Source: Myxococcales bacterium
Lineage (GTDB): Bacteria > Myxococcota_A > Polyangia > Polyangiales > Polyangiaceae
NCBI GenBank assembly: GCA_021847645.1
Contig: JAJZQG010000040.1
Span: forward strand, 1-46,606
Direction of reading: 5' to 3'
DNA length: 46,606 bases
Positions 46,040-46,606 of the stretch are shown here, piece by piece. How positions within the stretch are numbered: position 1 is the first letter of the stretch; each line of letters opens with the position of its first letter. The position numbers and the translations under genes were made by a program. The notes under the pieces were generated by a model that was not told the origin of the DNA, made no database searches, and worked only from the letters and a program-made list of their open reading frames with translations.

Positions 46040-46606
46040 TCAGGGCTGGATGAGCTTGGCAGCGTTCATGTGGCAGGAGTTGCATCCAGCCTGCGCCTGC
46101 TGCAACATCTTGATCTCGCCATTCGCATTGCGCGCCCGGATGTCCGCGTTGGTGAAGTCCACGGTCGCAGTCCCCTTCGGGAACCAGAAATTGCCGTTGG
46201 TGGCCGAGTAGGCCGTGTAGAAGCCGTTGGCGTCCTTGACTCCGATCTGCACGTGGGCAGCTCCGGTGGTGCCTCCGGTTTGGTACACGGTGCCTGCGAA
46301 GAGCCAGGGGAAGGCGCTGGCCGCGCCGCCCGTAACGTGGCACATGAGGCAGTCCATGCCCGCGTTGTGCTGGCCGCTAGCCGGATTCGGTGATCCGGCC
46401 GGATCGTAGGCGGCAGTCCAGTACTGCGCCGCTCCGCCCGCGCCCGCTGCGCCCGCTGCGCCCGCTGCGCCTGCTGCGCCCGCTGCGCCTGCCGAGCCCG
46501 CTGCGCCTGCCGAGCCCGCTGCGCCTGCCGAGCCCGCTGCGCCTGCCGAGCCCGCTGCGCCTGCCGAGCCCGCTGCACCTGCCGCGCCCGCCGCACCTGC
46601 CGCGCC
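46040..46606 (-). CDS. CxxCH-motif (cytochrome c-like) protein, 5' end cut by window edge
   Basis: The visible 3' part encodes 188 residues. The first ~60 are a Gly-Ala-Ala/Gly-Ser-Ala repeat, followed by AAQYWTAAYDPAGSPNPASGQHNAGMDCLMCHVTGGAASAF. It carries two CxxCH motifs, CLMCH and CNSCH (LQQAQAGCNSCHMNAAKLIQP, close to the C-terminus), which bind heme covalently in c-type cytochromes, with a beta-rich VQIGVKDANGFYTAYSATNGNFWFPKG segment between. A signal or lipoprotein start probably lies beyond 46606, since such proteins are exported. It could be an electron-transfer or surface protein; function is not known. Confidence 0.7.
   Translation of the reverse strand, partial: GAAGAAGAAGAAGSAGAAGSAGAAGSAGAAGSAGAAGSAGAAGAAGAAGAAGAAGAGGAAQYWTAAYDPAGSPNPASGQHNAGMDCLMCHVTGGAASAFPWLFAGTVYQTGGTTGAAHVQIGVKDANGFYTAYSATNGNFWFPKGTATVDFTNADIRARNANGEIKMLQQAQAGCNSCHMNAAKLIQP
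46491..46580 (-). repeat. Five tandem 18-bp units encoding Gly-Ser-Ala-Gly-Ala-Ala
   Basis: Units at 46491, 46509, 46527, 46545 and 46563 share the plus-strand unit GCCGAGCCCGCTGCGCCT; the last has one substitution (GCACCT). Less regular GCN-rich copies flank them on both sides. In the coding frame each unit gives two Gly-X-Ala triplets. Near-identity of neighbouring units implies recent slippage, so repeat number may vary between strains. Confidence 0.85.

Noticed and set aside
46430-46606. Tandem repeat considered as a CRISPR array
   Set aside because: The units are contiguous 18-bp copies with no unique spacers and stay in one coding frame as Gly-X-Ala triplets.

Overview
The window is high-GC bacterial chromosome. 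It most likely comes from a myxobacterium or relative (Myxococcota, formerly Deltaproteobacteria). The pointers are an MglA-type gliding GTPase paralogue in an operon with a sensor kinase, an FHA-CpaF fusion, Ala/Pro/Gly-rich secreted proteins, a large OmpA-family protein with carboxypeptidase-regulatory-like repeats, and the gene order fabG-acpP-fabF-rpiB-nrdR-ribD. This assignment is an inference from gene content; no rRNA is present to confirm it.

Left edge (1-2086): recA, cut by the window start, is divergent from a WYL-domain regulator. The 212-bp gap between them holds two near-identical palindromes, one in front of each gene. Each reads in the same orientation relative to its own gene. 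This suggests recA is controlled by the WYL protein, a parallel to PafBC control of recA in actinobacteria.

Accessory island (about 2090-27240): first come a nucleoside-phosphorylase-like gene with an unknown partner, and an orphan winged-helix/nucleotidyltransferase gene on the other strand. Next is a translationally coupled cassette of DUF2924, a small protein, a large serine recombinase and an HTH protein. A run of nine co-directional genes (7677-27238) then stacks what look like three antiphage modules. These are an AAA ATPase plus subtilisin pair (IetAS-like) followed by a helicase-nuclease fusion; an excisionase-like HTH protein with a SNF2 helicase-DUF3883, a DUF1156 adenine methylase and a DUF499 ATPase (Hma-like); and an OLD-family ATPase/TOPRIM nuclease with a UvrD-like helicase (Gabija-like, class 2 OLD). 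The island stops about 500 bp before a tRNA-Asn gene whose 3' end faces it.

Right part (27746-46606), core-like genes: tRNA-Asn(GUU); a polysaccharide-flippase-type membrane protein; an ABC-2 type ATPase without a visible permease; an OmpA-family outer-membrane protein and a lipoprotein; and a thiL / PocR-sensor histidine kinase / MglA-like operon. An FHA protein fused to a CpaF-like domain that has lost its ATPase motifs is followed by a minus-strand housekeeping cluster (def, ribD, nrdR, rpiB, fabF, acpP, fabG). The window ends with a small Cys-rich protein and a truncated CxxCH-containing protein bearing a Gly-Ala-Ala repeat.
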